Part shown: piece by piece, positions 62,067 to 64,000 of the stretch
Layout: the number at the start of each line of letters is the position of its first letter
Numbering within the stretch: the first letter of the stretch is position 1
Assembly (NCBI GenBank): GCA_965226965.1
Contig: OZ245715.1
Coordinates: 372,001 to 436,000 of the forward strand
Length of the DNA: 64,000 bases
Source of the DNA: Endoryza foliicola
Lineage (GTDB): Bacteria; Bacteroidota; Bacteroidia; Chitinophagales; Chitinophagaceae
Direction: 5' to 3'
Made by a program: the position numbers and the translations under genes
The notes under the pieces: model-generated
Databases searched by the model: none
What the model was told of the DNA's origin: nothing
The model's input: only the letters and a program-made list of their open reading frames with translations

Positions 62067-62432
62067 CTATTTCTTTTTGATACTGTTGTTTTCTTGAACC
62101 CTGAACTGAACGATATCGGCCACTAAATCCAATGGCAAGGGTTCTGTTAGAGGAAATTGCACTGAGCCTTTACCTTGCTTATAACCGGCCAATCGTTTTT
62201 CAAATTTTTTATGTCCTGTGGGAGTTGCATAGAACCCAATATGATGTTCATAGCCTGCAAAGTAAACAAGTGGTTTTTTGTTTAATTTATAAGCAGGCAT
62301 ACCATAGGCGATCATTTCTTCCGCTTCAGGCGCATTTGCCTTGATGGTTTTACGAAGCTTCTTTAGTTCCGTCTGAATCTTTTTTGGGAATGATTCGATG
62401 TATTCATCAACTGTTGCAAATACACTCTTCAT
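62067..62432 (-). CDS. DUF1801 (YdhG-like) protein
   Basis: A 121-residue cytoplasmic protein of the DUF1801 fold: VDEYIESFPKKIQTELKKLRKTIKANAPEAEEMIAYGMPAYKLNKKPLVYFAGYEHHIGFYATPTG. The family is annotated as iron-chaperone- or YdhG-like with little experimental support. Full normal length. Convergent with the DUF1080 gene across a spacer that contains the TAGGCTTTAGGC motif. Confidence 0.85.
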   Translation of the reverse strand: MKSVFATVDEYIESFPKKIQTELKKLRKTIKANAPEAEEMIAYGMPAYKLNKKPLVYFAGYEHHIGFYATPTGHKKFEKRLAGYKQGKGSVQFPLTEPLPLDLVADIVQFRVQENNSIKKK

Positions 62433-62558
62433 ATTACATATGGTTTTTTCAAATTTAGAAAATTAGAGTAAATAAAGAATGGGGCGATGCGACAATTCGG
62501 GGTTGTTTTGCGACAAGTTTCTCAATTTTTAGTACCTTCCCAGCAGACAAAAAATCGT

Positions 62559-62972
62559 ATGCTAAAATCTAATCGAAGAAAATTTCTTGCAAGCGCATTT
62601 TTCTTAGGTATTGCTGGTAAAATTTTCGGACAAGACAAACAAAAACCTAAAGCAGACAAAACCATGATTGTTCACCATGTATTTTTCTGGCTAAAGAATG
62701 CCGGAAACGAAGCCGATAGAGCCAAATTATTAGAAGGATTGCGCACACTGGCAGCTGTTAAACATGTAAGCAAACTTCAAGTGGGCATTCCAGCCTCTAC
62801 TGAAAAAAGAGAAGTTGTAGACAATAGCTATGATGTGAGTGAATTGATGTACTTTGAAAGTTTAGAGGCGCAAGCTGCGTACCAGAAAGACCCAATTCAT
62901 TTGAAATTCGTAGAAAACTACAGCCACTTGTGGGCGAAAGTAGTGGTATACGATATGAACGTGCTTTCATAA
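62559..62972 (+). CDS. exported Dabb-family (stress-responsive A/B barrel) protein
   Basis: A 137-residue protein from ATG 62559. The N-terminus NRRKFLASAFFLGIAGKIFG looks like a short TAT signal. The Dabb domain (about 38-135) has MIVHHVFFWLKNAGNEADRAKLLEGL, LQVGIPASTEKREVVDNSYDVSELMYFESLEAQAAYQKDPIHLKFVE with the usual HxxF and late His. Function not known; family members form small ferredoxin-like dimers. It is followed by a strong terminator. Confidence 0.85.
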   Translation: MLKSNRRKFLASAFFLGIAGKIFGQDKQKPKADKTMIVHHVFFWLKNAGNEADRAKLLEGLRTLAAVKHVSKLQVGIPASTEKREVVDNSYDVSELMYFESLEAQAAYQKDPIHLKFVENYSHLWAKVVVYDMNVLS

Positions 62973-62999
62973 CTTACTTCATTGTAAGCTACTATACTG

Positions 63000-63024
63000 A
63001 ATCCGGCCTTGCGCCGGATTTTTT
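63000..63024 (+). terminator. terminator after the Dabb gene
   Basis: AATCCGGC/GCCGGATT perfect 8-bp stem, 5-nt loop, followed by TTTT. It lies 28 bp after the stop codon. Confidence 0.88.
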
Positions 63025-63064
63025 AATGCGTTTCAGGAACTAACTTGCAGTACAATTTACTTTT

Positions 63065-64000
63065 ATGGAATTAGGTATCATGAGCTTTGCAGATGTGGAA
63101 CCCGATAGCTCCTCTTCTGCAAAAACACAAGCACGTATCAAAAACTTGATGGAAGAAGTTAAACTCGCCGATGAGTTGGGGCTCGATGTTTTTGGAATTG
63201 GAGAACATCACAGGGCCGACTATGCTGTTTCTTCACCTACTACCATACTTGCTGCGGCTGCCATGATCACAAAAAACATCAAACTTACCAGCGCCGTAAC
63301 GGTATTAAGTTCAGAAGACCCGGTTCGCGTTTACCAACAGTTTGCGACTGTGGATCATCTATCAGAAGGAAGAGCAGAAATGATGGTTGGAAGAGGTTCT
63401 TTTATTGAGTCTTTTCCACTATTTGGGTATGACCTGAATGATTATGAGGACTTGTTCGTTGAAAAAATAGACTTGTTACTAAAGATCAATAAAAGCGAAA
63501 AAGTTAGTTGGAAGGGAAGGCTACGACCTTCTATCAACAACTTAGGAGTTTATCCTAGAGCAGCACAAACCGAATTGCCGATTTGGTTAGCAGCCGGAGG
63601 TACGCCTGCTTCTGCCATTCGAGCGGCACAATTGAAATTGCCTTTAATGTTGGCTATTATTGGAGGCATGCCTGAGCAATTTGTACGTTTCATTAATTTA
63701 TACAAAGAAGCTTGGAAACAAGTGGGACATGACCCTGCTGCTCTTAAATTAGGCGTAAACAACCACGTTTTTATTGGCGAAGAATCGCAAAAAGCTGCGA
63801 ATGATTTCTATCCGCACTATGCACAAATGATGTATAGAGTAGGAAAAGAAAGAGGTTGGCAGCCATTGAGCAGAGAGCAATATGATTATTTACGCCAACC
63901 GAATGGAGCTTTGATGGTGGGTAGTCCTCAACAAATTATTGATAAAATTTTATTGGAGCACGAACTGTTCGGCAACACGCGCTTTATGGCACAAGCCAGC
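63065..64000 (+). CDS. LLM-class flavin-dependent oxidoreductase (luciferase-like), cut at the window end
   Basis: The first 312 codons of a luciferase-like monooxygenase; the frame is still open at the window end. Motifs are MELGIMSFADVEPD, LGLDVFGIGEHHRADYAVSSPTTILAAAAMIT, TSAVTVLSSEDPVRVYQQFATVDHLS, GRAEMMVGRGSFIESFPLFGYDL and PIWLAAGGTPASAIRAAQLKLPLMLAIIGG. These match the family of FMN/F420-using enzymes often annotated as alkane monooxygenase-like. The natural substrate is unknown. ATG 63065 fits the usual family start. Confidence 0.9.
   Translation, partial: MELGIMSFADVEPDSSSSAKTQARIKNLMEEVKLADELGLDVFGIGEHHRADYAVSSPTTILAAAAMITKNIKLTSAVTVLSSEDPVRVYQQFATVDHLSEGRAEMMVGRGSFIESFPLFGYDLNDYEDLFVEKIDLLLKINKSEKVSWKGRLRPSINNLGVYPRAAQTELPIWLAAGGTPASAIRAAQLKLPLMLAIIGGMPEQFVRFINLYKEAWKQVGHDPAALKLGVNNHVFIGEESQKAANDFYPHYAQMMYRVGKERGWQPLSREQYDYLRQPNGALMVGSPQQIIDKILLEHELFGNTRFMAQAS

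Noticed and set aside
1..64000. CRISPR array or cas genes
   Set aside because: No regularly spaced direct repeats of 25-40 bp and no Cas-like protein were seen.

Overview
The window looks like a chromosomal piece of a Bacteroidota bacterium, most likely of the order Chitinophagales. The evidence is a moderately AT-rich sequence, a type IX secretion (T9SS) type B C-terminal sorting domain, promoter-like TTG-N19-21-TAnnTTTG elements, a roughly 615-residue PurF of the kind known from this phylum, a DUF4834 protein, and GH144/GH172/GH30 glycosidases. No rRNA, CRISPR array or prophage was seen. Two tRNAs and one complete insertion sequence are present.

Layout. 0-5 kb: glycosyltransferase-like gene, EamA transporter, SixA-like phosphatase, purF. 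5.2-13.2 kb: a NarL-type response regulator beside a giant PAS/GAF sensor kinase gene split by an IS4-family element (9545-10858; 14-bp perfect terminal inverted repeats; 9-bp target duplication ACATTGATC). Removing the IS and one duplication copy restores a continuous reading frame of 2010 codons, so the insertion is probably recent. 13.4-19.6 kb: SurA-like foldase and the rimP-nusA-infB transcription/translation operon, whose leader contains a terminator-like hairpin. 19.7-20.7 kb: three small genes, at least two of them for membrane proteins. 21-30 kb: an eight-gene minus-strand operon for extracellular beta-glucan-type sugar breakdown (GH30, GH144, Gfo/Idh/MocA oxidoreductase, DoxX, SGNH hydrolase, GH3, GH172, HAD phosphatase) without a SusC/SusD pair. 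30.3-31.5 kb: tRNA(CAT) followed by a PIN/HTH toxin-antitoxin-like pair.

31.7-42.3 kb is a nearly complete heme pathway: hemN alone, hemJ-hemH on the minus strand, then hemA-C-D-E-F-B-L on the plus strand behind a near-perfect Bacteroidota promoter. Every step from glutamyl-tRNA to protoheme is encoded, with both the oxygen-dependent (HemF) and radical-SAM (HemN) coproporphyrinogen oxidases. 42.7-49.8 kb: alpha-L-fucosidase, SPFH protein, lipoprotein, a 970-bp repeat-rich gap, HD hydrolase, tRNA-Asn, Rieske protein and HflX. 49.8-57 kb: two barrel-like secreted proteins, an unknown gene, a Sde182-type nucleoside-hydrolase-like protein and a 1.1-kres T9SS cargo protein. 57.2-64 kb: serine hydrolase, a second sugar locus (TAT-exported Gfo/Idh/MocA, TolB-like, DUF1080 lipoprotein), DUF1801, Dabb and a luciferase-like oxidoreductase cut by the window end.

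The most unusual signals are the IS-split kinase, the leader hairpin of rimP-nusA-infB, and several families of dispersed non-coding repeats. In one family, two inverted copies keep a hairpin through compensating base changes.
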